A stretch of DNA of 64,000 bases from Ricinus communis. Lineage: Eukaryota > Streptophyta > Magnoliopsida > Malpighiales > Euphorbiaceae. The notes below the pieces were generated by a model, which saw only the letters and a list, made by a program, of their open reading frames with translations, was not told the origin of the DNA and ran no database searches. This document shows positions 1 to 11,069 of the stretch, piece after piece; the stretch's first letter is position 1; every line of letters begins with the position of its first letter. The stretch spans positions 26,188,888-26,252,887 of the forward strand of contig NC_063260.1 of assembly GCF_019578655.1 (NCBI RefSeq). The letters run 5' to 3'. The translations under genes were made by a program, and so were the position numbers.

Positions 1-49
1 TTCCTATCCATTGAGCTTATGCTTGGACTTACTTGCTTTTTTCATACAG

Positions 50-204
50 TTAAACCGAAGGCACCAATACCAGCAAGAACATCGCCATGGAATCCACCAG
101 GACAGAGTCCAAAGGTCAGCCGAGAAAAGCCGTTCTCTTCAAGTCCTCTCAGTCCTGCAAGGCGCAAAGCAAGTGGGCAAGCCCTAAGTCCTGAGAAGTT
201 ATAG
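50..204 (+). CDS. Last exon of an unidentified plus-strand gene (5' part outside the window)
   Basis: An open frame runs from a good splice acceptor (pyrimidine-rich stretch ending in CATACAG at 49) to a TAG at 202-204. It encodes about 50 residues rich in Pro, Ser, Lys and Arg, including a phosphosite-like stretch SSSPLSPARRKASGQALSPE, as expected for a disordered basic tail. The frame also continues upstream into the intron-like sequence, so the exon start rests only on the acceptor signal. The family is not recognisable from this tail. The gene would converge on the SPA2-like gene, with their 3' untranslated regions sharing 205-1350. The opposite strand is also open over this stretch, which lowers confidence. 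Confidence 0.4.
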
Positions 205-1350
205 GTTTTGATCACCGCACTTTGTACCAAAGAGCTGCCAAGCCCCAGTCACCTTTTGTTCTCCTTGGAAACGATGTAGTTTGCTTCACAAAGTAGAAGA
301 ATTCGTATACATGTCAGTTCCCCTTAGAAATTTCTTGTGTTAGGATTCTAGCATCTTCCTTTCTCTTGTAGCTAAATTTTGTTGAAAGCCTTTTTCAGTG
401 GTTTGCAATGCTTTTATAGGAATAGATAGGTTGCAATTCTTTTATTTCTGTGTTTTGACATTTAAATGGCAGATGATGTGCAGGCCGTCTTACTTTGTGC
501 TGCTTTTTTTCCTTGGAAAAATCTTCCATTCGAAATTCTTCCCCTCGAGCAAAGTAACAGACTTAAATTACCACGACCTAAAGAAATGCACTAAATAACC
601 TGCGAGCAGCGCCACAAATGTCATGCAAAGTATATAATTGTAAGACCAAATGTGCACAATTTCCAAATAAAACTATCATATACATTTCCTTTTTTCAAAA
701 AATTTACAATAGCTGGCCTTTGTACTTACAATATCCAATCTTAGTTACTACTCAAAAATCTTTTTTTTTTTTCCTTAGATATATATTTGCTTTTACCAAA
801 TTATAAGGAATTTGTTCGGATTGATCAAAATGTTAACCCTGCCTTCAATCTATCTTATGAGCAATATGCTTCTCTAGAACTGCAAGTCCTTAACTGAAAA
901 CTTATAATGGACTGCAAACCAATTCTACAGCCGGTATGTGATGCAAATGCATCTCGACATGCTACTACTTCCTTATCCAGGACTACTGCATTCTGGTACC
1001 AATGCTATTTCGACCTCGATCATTTTTCTACATTCACAAGCACCTCCAAAGCCCCCCCTTCTCTTCACAACAATATATGATATTCTGGACTTCTTGCCTG
1101 AAATTATCTGCCTGCACTCTAATCCGGAATCAATATTTGACTGCTGACACGGTGTTGTTCACCTGACTGGAGTTCCTCTATCTCACATGTGAAAGCCAAA
1201 CAGATATGACCTTGAACTTCTCAGAGATTCCATGCAAATTTCGCAGTTTCAACAAACAATAGGCCTCCAAAAAACTGTTCTGGATTCCTAAACTGCAGAA
1301 GAAGCTAGACGAATCCAATTCCCTAACTGATCTCAGAGGTCCCCTTAATT
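205..1350. other. Convergent 3' flanks, no coding gene seen
   Basis: This stretch lies between the stop codon of the upstream plus-strand exon and the stop codon of the SPA2-like gene on the minus strand. It holds short ORFs only, T-rich tracts (about 761-775) and no recognisable protein. It most likely carries the 3' untranslated regions and polyadenylation signals of both genes. Confidence 0.6.
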
Positions 1351-4300
1351 TCAAACCACCTGCAACACTTTTATACACCCAGTCGAATTGGCAGCGATAA
1401 GCATATCTGATTTCCCTCTCCAGGAGACACTAGAAACAAACTGCCCATTGTCATCATCTGTCTCTTTCCCGGAAATAGGATCAATTGAGCCAAACTTGTG
1501 GGAAGTGATTGGCACAGGTAGAGATCTATGGTATGCATAAACCTGCAAAGAGACAATTTCATTTCAACAAGTCAAGACATATTCCACAAATATATTGAGA
1601 TTCTGCAAACTTCTATTTATATCATGCCTTTTCTTTCTAACATTTACCTCTTTTTCCCAATTTTTTTGGGCAGGTGATTTACTAACAAAATTCAAACAAC
1701 AAAAGATCATCTTATTGTTAAAACACTTGCTGTGACACAAGGAACTGAAGCTATACCTCATTTGTTTCTGAACCACATGCTATATAACCATCAGCCACAG
1801 ATAAACCTACAAAGTTCTGAGACAGCAAAAAATACAATGTCAGAGCCAATCCAGGAGAGGAAAACAAGAAATTGAAAAGATAATTAAAAAGAAGAAAAAT
1901 AAAGAAGCAATCACAATAAATAGAGCAACAATCTCGTTATCTCCTTCAAATGTATGTGTGAGATTAAATCTAGAACTTGAAACCAACCTTCTCATTAGTG
2001 TGCCCACTAAGGGTTAATGTACAGGCATTGTTTGACAGGCCACTGGAACTGGCTTTATTGAGATCCCAAAGTTTCAAAGAGTTGTCAGTGGATGCAGTAA
2101 CCAGAGTTCCACGATCCAAGAATTTCACATAGCTCACAGCTTTGTCATGGCCAGCCAATACACACCAGGGTGTTCTTACATTCCGAAGATCATAGCAATA
2201 GGTTCTGTAATCCGCCGACCCAAAGGCCAACAAATGAGTAGAATGACAAGAGAACTGAACACAGCAGACATTTGCAATGTTCCTGATTGTGCCTAAACTA
2301 TTTTTCTGCAGAAAAGCATGCAAAACATAAGTCTTAAATAAATTATGGAATGATATTAGAAGCTCCAAGCAGCATATAAAGCAAGACACTCTACAACACA
2401 GACAGACAATAGAAGATCATTTGACATATTAGGCAAACTAAATCAACGGTCATCGACTTATTCAATTCAATTTTAAGCACATATTGTGCAGCAGTATAAA
2501 TGTTCCATTTAAGAAGATAAGAAAGGGGAACATGCCTCATTAATGCTCCACAGCTTCACAGTACAATCATCACCTCCACTGGCTAATTTTGTCGGATAAA
2601 CTTGAGAGAAGTCAACAGACCAAGCCCTCCTTTCGTGCTCATTGTATTGGTAAACCCCTTGACCAGTATTTGCATCCCATAACTGGAACCCATCCAAGTA
2701 AAGCATATCATGAGCAATGAAAGCAAGTTGATAAACATGAAGAACATATCCCCTCCATAGAACATCTGGAATATACAGGGGAAAGCAAAAAAGAGCAGCC
2801 TGTAACGAATGCATGCTTACAAATGAAAGATGAAAATTTGCAGTTTAAAGTCATGACATAAAGCTCCAATAAATATTGGTAATCTGATGCAGGAAACTCC
2901 ATAATTGAGCCACTAAACTGAAGATCAATCATAAAAGGTTGGATAAAGTAAAAGCTCTAACATGCGATCTATACACACCTTCACAACACCATCATAGTCA
3001 GTTGAAGCCAGATAATTTTTGATATAGGTGTTCCAGCAAATGCAACTAAGCTTTGATTTGTTTGACATTTCAATCACTGGATAATGGATATCAACAGAAT
3101 CATTTAAAAGTGAATTAAACTCAAATATCTTTATCTTCTTTGACACTCCGGCGGTAGCAAAATAGTCCATGTCTCGATCAAAACTCAGAGAGCAAATTAC
3201 ATTTGCAGAGTTGTTGAAATCCCCAGTTCTTAGTAGGCCACGTACTTCAAACTTACTATAACGAGCATACTTGCACAAACCATCAAAAAAGGATCCAAGA
3301 CAATCAGTTGGATTTTCTTTTTCATCACCCTCCAATGCAAAATAACAATTCTCACGATTCCTTAGTACATCCATGTCTTGGTTTGTGGTCGCATCAGTCT
3401 TTGGAAGCTGGATTTGCGATCTCATGGAGAAGTAAGCACTTTCAAGTTGTCTGATAATGTTGTTCAACCTCATGTCATTTGTTCTGGAGACACATGATAA
3501 TTGGTTCGCTAAGGATTTCTCTAAACAGTTCCTCCTTGCAACCTCTCCAATATCAGCTTCTATGCACCTAATTTCATCTGCTAACTTAGAGGCATGGTTC
3601 TGCTTATGCTCTTTTAGCAAGCAGAGGAAATGCAATAACAATTCTGATTCAGCATCATCTTGGTCAATGGAAGATGACAATTCTTCTACAGACACCTCCT
3701 GTAATCCATTAATCACTTCAGATTGTAGGATTTCCCTGTCACACAAAAAGAAAAACCAGAACATTACACTAGAGTGCATACTTTTAACAACCAATAAAAT
3801 GCACTGTGGTTTGGGAATGAACATCAGTCCATAAAACTTTAAATACTTGTCTCACTAGGATTTAGGTGAAGATGAATGATTACTCCAACTAAAAAATGCA
3901 ATGTTCCACTGGATTTATATCAAAAAGAAGACACCACTACTGTACTCAGAAAGCCAAATTTCTGTTTCAGGTCAGATAATCCCTTGCTAGTCCAATTCCC
4001 CCAGGCAAAAACCAACTGTGCATATGCAGTCATATAAGTACTAGAAGCTTCTCACACACACACACACACAAAAAAAACAAAAAATCACAACAACAACAAT
4101 AAGTAAAAAATTAATAAATAAGAAAGAAAGAACATAGAGAAAAAAAGAAAGAAAGAAAGAAAGTCTCCACATGCATGAGGATTGTGTGAAGACAGGGATC
4201 ACATTCACATTTAACCAATAAATGAAATGCAAAGTTGATGTTGACACTTATAAAGTATATCAACCACACTGATTTCTTGCAAGTGCACGCTGATAAGTAC

Positions 4301-7300
4301 CGAATTAAAAATTTGTCATAAAAATATAAACTCTTGCAACTCTACACATCATGCTACTCCAACAATTTAACAATTGTTGCCCAAATAGAATGTGATTACT
4401 AAAATCATGTCTTCCAACGACATTTAACATTTTATGAATTAAAAGGGTATGCATACCTTGTTGTTGGACGTGATGAAGGTTCTGGATGAATTAGCCAAAG
4501 GCAAAATCCAGCTTCCTTTGGATTTTCTGATAAAAAATGGGGAGGAAGAATCCGGTGGCGCAGGTCTGCCATTGCTGTAGCATGTCCTCGTTCAGAATCA
4601 AAATGACCAAGCAGCTGAAAGAGTAAACACAAATCAATCAAATAACTTGCAGTGCTTTTATTTAATTCCTTCCACTCATAGTCGGTCTCATTAGCAACGC
4701 ATCTTGAAGAAGTACCAAAAGAAGACATAGAATAAAACAAATCCGGTTCCAAAATTTGAAAATAATACCATATGTGGAAGAGCTGAAGCAGTAGTGGAGC
4801 AAGATAAGATTTCAGAGGGTTGGAAACATGATAGATGCATACTATAAAAAGAATATTTCTTTGAATATTGGAAAAGAAAAAAAATCAGTTCACTCTTGAT
4901 TGCTTCGACATTGTTACTTTATTTACAATGACAAATTGAGATTTTAAATAAATTATCACAAAATTCATAGAATACTTTTAGTTAAGAGGTTAAATTCACT
5001 CATGGAAAAAAGAAATATTTATTTCATTAACAAAAGCCAATAAACAAAAGAAAAATTAAAAGAACTACAAATATTTCATTTTAAATTAAGATTCAAAACA
5101 AATGAAAAATCTCTTATAAGAGTCCTTTTTGGAGGAAACTGTGTGCTTATTAAGCATATATGCTAGTGGGAGCTATTGGGATCTGGGGGCTGTGTTCCCC
5201 TCTAGTCCCCACATAGCTCCACCATTGAATTGGAGGAAAATCACCACTATATTTAACAGTATACGACATAAACCTTTGCACATGTAAATACAAACGAGCA
5301 ACAATATACTTGTGCAGTATACTACAAACAATATGGGTTCAATCTAAAAGAATAATTCTGAAAACTACATAAAGAAAATGGCTCGAATGTAGAATAAAGG
5401 GGAATAAAACTAGTTTTATGCAGAAAACATAAAACTAGTTTTAAATGAAATAAGGTGATTTCTATAGCTCAAAACCTAGAATGATATTATCAAGAATGTC
5501 AACATTTACCAAATGTATGGAAATCTTTCCACCAAAAGAGTCTTAGAACACTATAATATGCCTTTCTTTCTAATCGTGGTAATATTTCCCATAATATTAC
5601 TTTCAAACAAAGAGGCATTTTGAGGATGAAAGTAATTTTATAGTATAATCTGGACTAGGTACTAATGGATTTTAGTTTTCGGTTTCAAAATGATGCATTT
5701 AACATTTCATAGGAACACTAACCCACCATAATTTAGTAGGAGCAAAATCATAGAACTCACAACAAAAGTTCAGGAATGATTGCAAAAATAACTCTTCATA
5801 CCTCAAATAGTAGAACACCTAAACTATAGATATTTGATGACATTGTGCAGATTCCCTCACTTAGCTCCTCCGGACTTGCATACCACTTATCTTCCAACCT
5901 GTCAGTAATGGATGCCAACTGCTGTTGAGCTGCATTCGACAGCTGATGGCTGATCCTACCCTGAATTCTGTATTCTGTATTTGGTATATGTTCTGCAACT
6001 TCACTACGAGAATCTTGTGTACTGGCTAGACCAAGGTCACCATCATTGGCAGTTTCAAATTTTAAGCCATGTTTTGCAGTAAATAGAGGCCACTGCCTAA
6101 GAGAATTTGCATTCTCACTGAACTTTTGCTTCTTCGCAAGTATACCAACAAAGGGAAAAATTCCCTGCTCTGCTGCCCGTCTCCTAGCTACATGATTCTC
6201 TGTGGAAGGCACATCTCGATCCATAGCTCTGTCAAACGTATCTTTTTCCACAGCTGAGCCAATATAGTTAACCTGATTGGATTGCAACAACTTGAAGCAA
6301 GAGGGCCGTAAATCATGTAAAGCAACTCCCTTGGAGTGAGAGTAATCCACCAGATCAACAATTCGTTTAAATATATGCAGGCAGTCAACTTTATTCACTT
6401 TATGCTGCCGTGCATTCAGCCAATGTTGCAGACCAATTCCATCATGATCTGCACCAGCAGGCCTTGGCCCAGTGATACCAAAGGAACATGGCAATGTGGT
6501 TTTCACACCTAAATTAAGTGAAGAATTAGAAGCTGCCAAAGTAACAGTAGCCGCCTTTCCAGTATTCTCATTTCTTGGAGCAAGTTTTGCACCTTCATGG
6601 GTTGGGCCTCGAAAAATTATCCCTTTACCCTTCAACGTACTTTTTACAAAATACTCTGAGAATCCTGATTTTGATAAAATCTTTGTCCGAATACCACCAT
6701 GAGAGATCATATTTTGGGAAAGACCTTTATTTTTAGCATTTGCTGATTGTTCCACAACTTCATTGCAGTCATCACTTGAAGTTTTGTGGCTCAAAAACAC
6801 AGGGGAAGATGCATACCTCGCATCCTCCAAAGGACTTGACATTTCCTGACCATTGTCCCGGTATAAAGTTTTGGTACATGAGCTCCCAATTCCTGATGCA
6901 CCTCCAAGTTGATAAAGATGCTGCCACTGACCCTGCCTAGTTTGAATTCTTTCCCTAAAGTTTGACGTTCCGACTATAGCTAGGTTTGAACTATCATAAT
7001 TTCTCACTGTTAATTCTTCAACCATGTTTCCAGCATTGTCCATAAAACGAGGGTTAGTGCACAGCTGTTCAGATGCATCCATAGGGACTCCACTCCTATT
7101 CAGATTCTTGGCATCCAAAATATCTGCAAGTACGTGAAATGAGCTCTCCGTATAATCACCTTCACCAGGTATAATTATCTCGTGAGATTCCAAAACGTTG
7201 GAGCTTTCAGGTGGTTTTATGGAATATTCATTCTCTTTGCTATAGAGGTGTGCCCTCTCGTTCATGTTGAGTGGAGCCATTTCATCGCCCAATCCTTCAT

Positions 7301-7304
7301 CCAT
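1351..7304 (-). CDS. SPA2: SPA2-like protein, COP1-associated WD40 repressor of light signalling
   Basis: Seven coding exons on the minus strand: 7304-5802, 4614-4457, 3735-2979, 2682-2536, 2305-1988, 1816-1757 and 1542-1351; they join in phase to 1044 residues, the usual length for SPA1/SPA2. The N-terminal half has a kinase-like domain with the degenerate SPA catalytic loop (HDLRPSCF near residue 330), then a coiled coil (about 570-630, with [16 protein letters not shown]), then WD40 repeats to the C-terminus, including the SPA/COP1 motifs YDLRN and LWSINE. SPA proteins form the COP1/SPA ubiquitin ligase in the nucleus and degrade light-signalling factors such as HY5 in darkness. The ATG at 7304 is the first in frame; the upstream in-frame codon at 7313 is TTG. 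Intron 4 starts with GC instead of GT (2535-2534). The SPA2 rather than SPA1 label rests on length and remembered gene order. Confidence 0.92.
4053..4163. repeat. Microsatellites (AC)9 and (GAAA)n in SPA2 intron 2
   Basis: An AC dinucleotide run at 4053-4070 and a GAAA run at about 4143-4163 lie within the intron between 4456 and 3736. Simple repeats of this kind are usually length-polymorphic. Confidence 0.85.
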
Positions 7305-7325
7305 ATTATCCAAATATACTACTCC

Positions 7326-7340
7326 TCAACGTCCAATCAT
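7326..7340 (-). promoter_or_regulatory. Five-codon upstream ORF in the SPA2 leader
   Basis: On the minus strand ATG ATT GGA CGT TGA starts directly after the proposed leader splice acceptor (GTGTAG at 7346-7341) and ends 21 nt before the main ATG at 7304. A short uORF so close to the start could lower initiation at the main start. Whether it is in the mRNA depends on the leader splicing being right. Confidence 0.45.
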
Positions 7341-8100
7341 CTACACGCACACACACATATATATATAAATAACTTGCAGTAAGAATTTTCAACAATCATG
7401 TGTATCATCATTCATCAAATAACTTTACTAAGCTGAGAATAAGCAAAGTTAATAATACTAGACATAAGTCAAAAAAAGGTACCATAGAAATCAAAAGATC
7501 AAGCAATTCACTTCGGTAGAATGCTCACAACTTCAAAATGCAAGTGACTAAGCAGTAACAACTGGACAGAGTTAGACAGTAAACTTCACTTACATAACAG
7601 GGAAAAGGAAAAGAAATAACCAAAAATATAAAAATAGAACTGGAAAACTAAAACACGAAATAATCAATTAATGCAATAAATGAAACAAAAATAGCCATAA
7701 AAAGCGAAGAAATCTATAAGCCTTACCAAAAAAAACACCCCAAAATTTCATTATTCGTTTCCATTTCTTTGAGTCAATTTTCTCAGCAACCAAATAGAAA
7801 TCAACTTCAAATTAAAAAAAAAAAAAAAAAAAAAGGAAATTAGCAGCGCCGAAGGAGAAATAAACAAGTAATTCCACTATAGCAAAACCGAAGAGAAGGA
7901 TTTTGTACAGCAAGAGATGAGGAGGGCAAAAAAGGAACGCCGATGAAACTGAAAACCCTAGAAAGGACTGAAACAGGAAGATTTAAGAGAGGGAAAGAAC
8001 TTGCCTGAATTGGGAAAAAAATAAAATAAAATATCTTTCGCTTCTGTTTCTCTTTCACAAGTCCCAACTTCAGAATTTTTCTTTTAGCTAAATTGTAAAG
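7341..8100 (-). other. SPA2 5' leader region with a probable GC-AG intron
   Basis: The likely intron runs from 8004 (donor CAG|GCAAGT, an ideal GC donor) to 7341 (acceptor GTGTAG), with a TA/TG-rich stretch and a run of A at 7817-7834 inside. The first exon would be about 8005-8090, upstream of an AT-rich promoter. No coding gene is seen. Arabidopsis SPA genes are also known to have leader introns, from memory. Confidence 0.45.
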
Positions 8101-8551
8101 ATAATTTAAAAACTACACATTTTTTTAATATATATATATATATAAGATATCCTTTAAATTAAACTAAATGCTGATCTATGGAAAGTTAATAAAATTTGAA
8201 AGTTATTTTCTTTTTTCGGTGAATTATAGAACCACGTATTTATTTTATATTTTTACCGGAATGCCATTCTATTTACAGCACAGATTTTATTGCTTAGTTC
8301 CGTAGTTTGTATATAAAGTCAGTCTATAAATTATCATGCAAATCAAAATTAATATGCAATGTTGGAGTATTATTAACATCAAAAGAAAAAGAAGAAAAGA
8401 AAAGCTTGACCAACTCGATAAAACCAATGTTGTATAGGGTGGCGTCGTTGGTTTAGAAGGACAAAAGTATTAAGTGGAAATAGACAAGCCACGTCGGTAT
8501 TGAAATAGGACAGGAACGCAAGCAAGAAAGAGCAGGTGATCACGGTCACAT

Positions 8552-8557
8552 CACGTG
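8552..8557. promoter_or_regulatory. G-box CACGTG upstream of SPA2
   Basis: The palindrome CACGTG in the context TCACGTGGCC lies about 0.45-0.5 kb upstream of the inferred SPA2 transcript start. G-boxes bind HY5 and PIF type factors, the pathway in which SPA2 acts. Presence is certain; function is inferred. Confidence 0.5.
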
Positions 8558-9074
8558 GCCCTTTATGGGACCGGAGCTTCTGCTTCTATCGTCTTCTTAA
8601 TCCTGCATATTTCAATTTCAACGCCGATTCCACTCTTTACATTATTATAATTATAATATAGCCTCCACCACCGCTCCTAATCAGCAACGATTTGCTTCCT
8701 CGTAAGATTATAATATGTCCCTTTTTTATATTTATTAATTTAAATAACTACTAATTCTTTATTTAATAGTTAGTAAATTTTCAAAAGAATCTTTTATAAG
8801 TAGTTACAAGGAAAAAGATAATAATCTGTATATCATTATTATTAAAATATATTAAATGGAAATAAAGTACATATGCCAGTAAAAAACTGAATAAAAATTG
8901 TATCTTCTACGAAAAAATATGCAAGCATCTTAAATGTTTGGCAATTCTTAGATTGAGACTCAAAACACTTTTGTCTAGGGCAACTGCAAGCATGTAAAAC
9001 TTCAGCTCAGTCAAAAACTGACCCTTGCCTCTGTTGCTACGATCTTATATTTTGTTTAGGCCAAACAAGCCAGT

Positions 9075-9300
9075 GATGCACTTGCATCAGTCCTTCAATC
9101 GAATAAGGATCGAAGGAAGTGCATGGCAGCGGCTGTCCCAATTCGCCCTACTCCGCCTGGCAGCACTGATTGGTCTCCTCCGACCTATCCTATGTGAGAG
9201 TTAACTTCGATGCAGCTGTATGTGAAATGGATAATTGAGGTGTTGTTGGTACAGTGGCTAGGGAATGGCAAAATCATTCGTAAGAGAATGTCAATTGTGA
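9075..9300 (+). pseudogene. Relic of a LINE-type RNase H (RVT_3-like) domain
   Basis: Fragments read like the RNase H region common at the 3' end of plant non-LTR retrotransposons: a WSPPT stretch near 9170 followed in another frame by RVNFDAAV and then GVVGTVARE, with TGA in frame between them. The WxPP...VNFDAA...VVAR order is typical of the family. The reading frame is broken by at least one frameshift and one stop, so this is dead sequence. Its borders could not be defined, and no reverse transcriptase part was seen. Confidence 0.5.
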
Positions 9301-9870
9301 TTTTTATTTTAAGAAAAATATATAACTAAAAATATCTTAAAAGTCTTTAAATATAAAAATATATATATATTTTATTTATAAATCAAATGAAATCTTTTTA
9401 TTCTATGTTTTATTTAATTTTTACTTTTATAATTTTAATCTATTTCTTTTAATTATTACTAACAAAAAATAAAAACTATAAATATTAATTAATTATTAAA
9501 TATAAAAAGAGAGAAGAGCCAAATCAACTTTACTTTATATTTCTAAAATAAAAAATACTATTAAAAATTATTTTATTATAAGAATCTTTAGAAGCAAAGA
9601 AATTGACCATATTTGTTGACAAGGCTGTTGGCGTGATAATAATTAATTTAAACTAAGAGATATCAAAATTTGCAACCATTTAATGATATAAATTGCTTTA
9701 AATTAAAACAAGTATAGAAATTAATATTCATTGGCAAAAGACATCGTATTCTTTCATTCTATTTTCTAGTTCTTTTAAAGTCCGGAACCTAGCCGTTGCC
9801 TCAAGGACAAACTCGAAGCATTTATCTGAACAAGCAGAAGCAGCAAAATGACTATGGTGAGATGTGGTTA

Positions 9871-11069
9871 CTATCTTATAATTAACCTATCAGTTAGCAC
9901 TGTCACATGTCCAAAACTCAAAAGACCATTCTTCTTAGATGCTTGGATTCGCAAATTAGAATCAGGAGCATAACTTCTATCAGCAACAAAATTACTCTTT
10001 TTAAAATTCAAAAACAGTGGATCTGCTCGCTTCTGGTATATCTCAAACAACTGCTTTGAGTGCTCGATGGCAAGTCTTCTGCAGTCATCAAAAGCAATCA
10101 ACTCATCTTTTGATTTTTATTTTTTTTTTAGCTTCCTTTCTGGATCACCATCAATTTCAATAAAAAATTCTGCCAAACTACAGCACCTGGAGAATATACA
10201 CGTCATATTTGTCAAGAGATTAAGAATAAAACAAGAAGCAACCACTTAAAAACAAGCCAGCAAGATTGGCAGTCTTTTCCTAGAATTAAGTAGATATTAC
10301 TGGTGTTTTACCAATATTATTACAGATAATAAAAAAAATCAGAACGTACCAGTTTAAATGAAAGCTCTAGTGCATTCTCTAGGGTAAACATAAATAGTCT
10401 TATCACTTTTTTATTATTATTCTGCTACTAATCAAACATAATTTCAGTAGTCACTATTCATCGCAAAAACAGGTACTATACTGGTGCTTAAATAAAAATG
10501 TTTAAACTTTAACCAACTGCACCTGCAGCGGACAAAAGAGCACCATTTTGTACGTGAGCGTCAACAGGGACATCGCTAAAACTTGGAAGTATAAATCCTT
10601 TCCTCTTAATTTCTAAGGTTAAATTCCTAACTCTGAAACTCTTAACACTACCCAGAAAAGGGAAAAAAGGGAAAATCTGTTTATAGTCGGTTCATTTTTA
10701 ATTTTTGGTTTGGTTTATCAACTGTTGTCACCTGTCCATTGTAGCATTGACATCTTCATAAATTTATGTACAGTTCATCATCCAGGAAACTGGAATTGTA
10801 GTGATCGATGTACTCACATGAGGAAATAATTCCCAAAACATGAAAAATGATTAATAAAATGATAAAATGGATATAATGTAAACAGAATGAGAACTTAGTC
10901 ATTCCTGGTTGCATCTAGCTTTTCAAAACCTTGATTTTGAGAAGTTGAGGAGGCACAGATTGACTTTTGTACAGATTTTGTTGTCTGTAGAGCACAAACA
11001 GTCGCCATACAGAGCTGTTCATCTATCTTAAATGCAGTAACCACGTCTGCTTCAAACCCCCCCCCACAG
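9871..11069 (-). pseudogene. Decayed 3' portion of the coiled-coil gene (former C-terminal domain)
   Basis: Just past the stop of the coiled-coil gene the minus strand still encodes a domain-like stretch, FEADVVTAFKIDEQLCMATVCAL, ending GFEKLDATR near 10900. A second piece at 10186-9871 begins at a splice acceptor (CTCCAG) and reads CCSLAEFFIEIDGDPERKL, then DDCRRLAIEHSKQLFEIYQ. I remember plant coiled-coil proteins whose C-terminus runs FEAD...LCM.AVCALYRQQ...SLAEFL.DGDP...DCR.LA..YSKQLFEIYQ, so both pieces look like one domain split by an intron. Lesions: in-frame TAA at 11072-11070, an odd G9 tract (C9 on plus) that shifts the frame, no GT donor after the first piece, and TAA after KLKKK in the second. 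It may persist as 3' UTR. The homology is from memory. Confidence 0.5.

Larger units (their letters stand above)
8101..9870. other. Intergenic: SPA2 promoter side plus AT-rich spacer
   Basis: The left part upstream of SPA2 (to about 8700) is AT-rich with a G-box at 8552-8557. The remainder is AT-rich spacer containing the RNase H relic listed separately. No intact gene was found on either strand. Confidence 0.6.

Noticed and set aside
3457..3834. 125-residue plus-strand ORF within SPA2 exon 3
   Set aside because: Antisense of the coiled-coil and WD40 exon, which is clearly coding on the minus strand.
5796..7313. SPA2 start at 7313
   Set aside because: The codon is TTG; the first in-frame ATG is at 7304.
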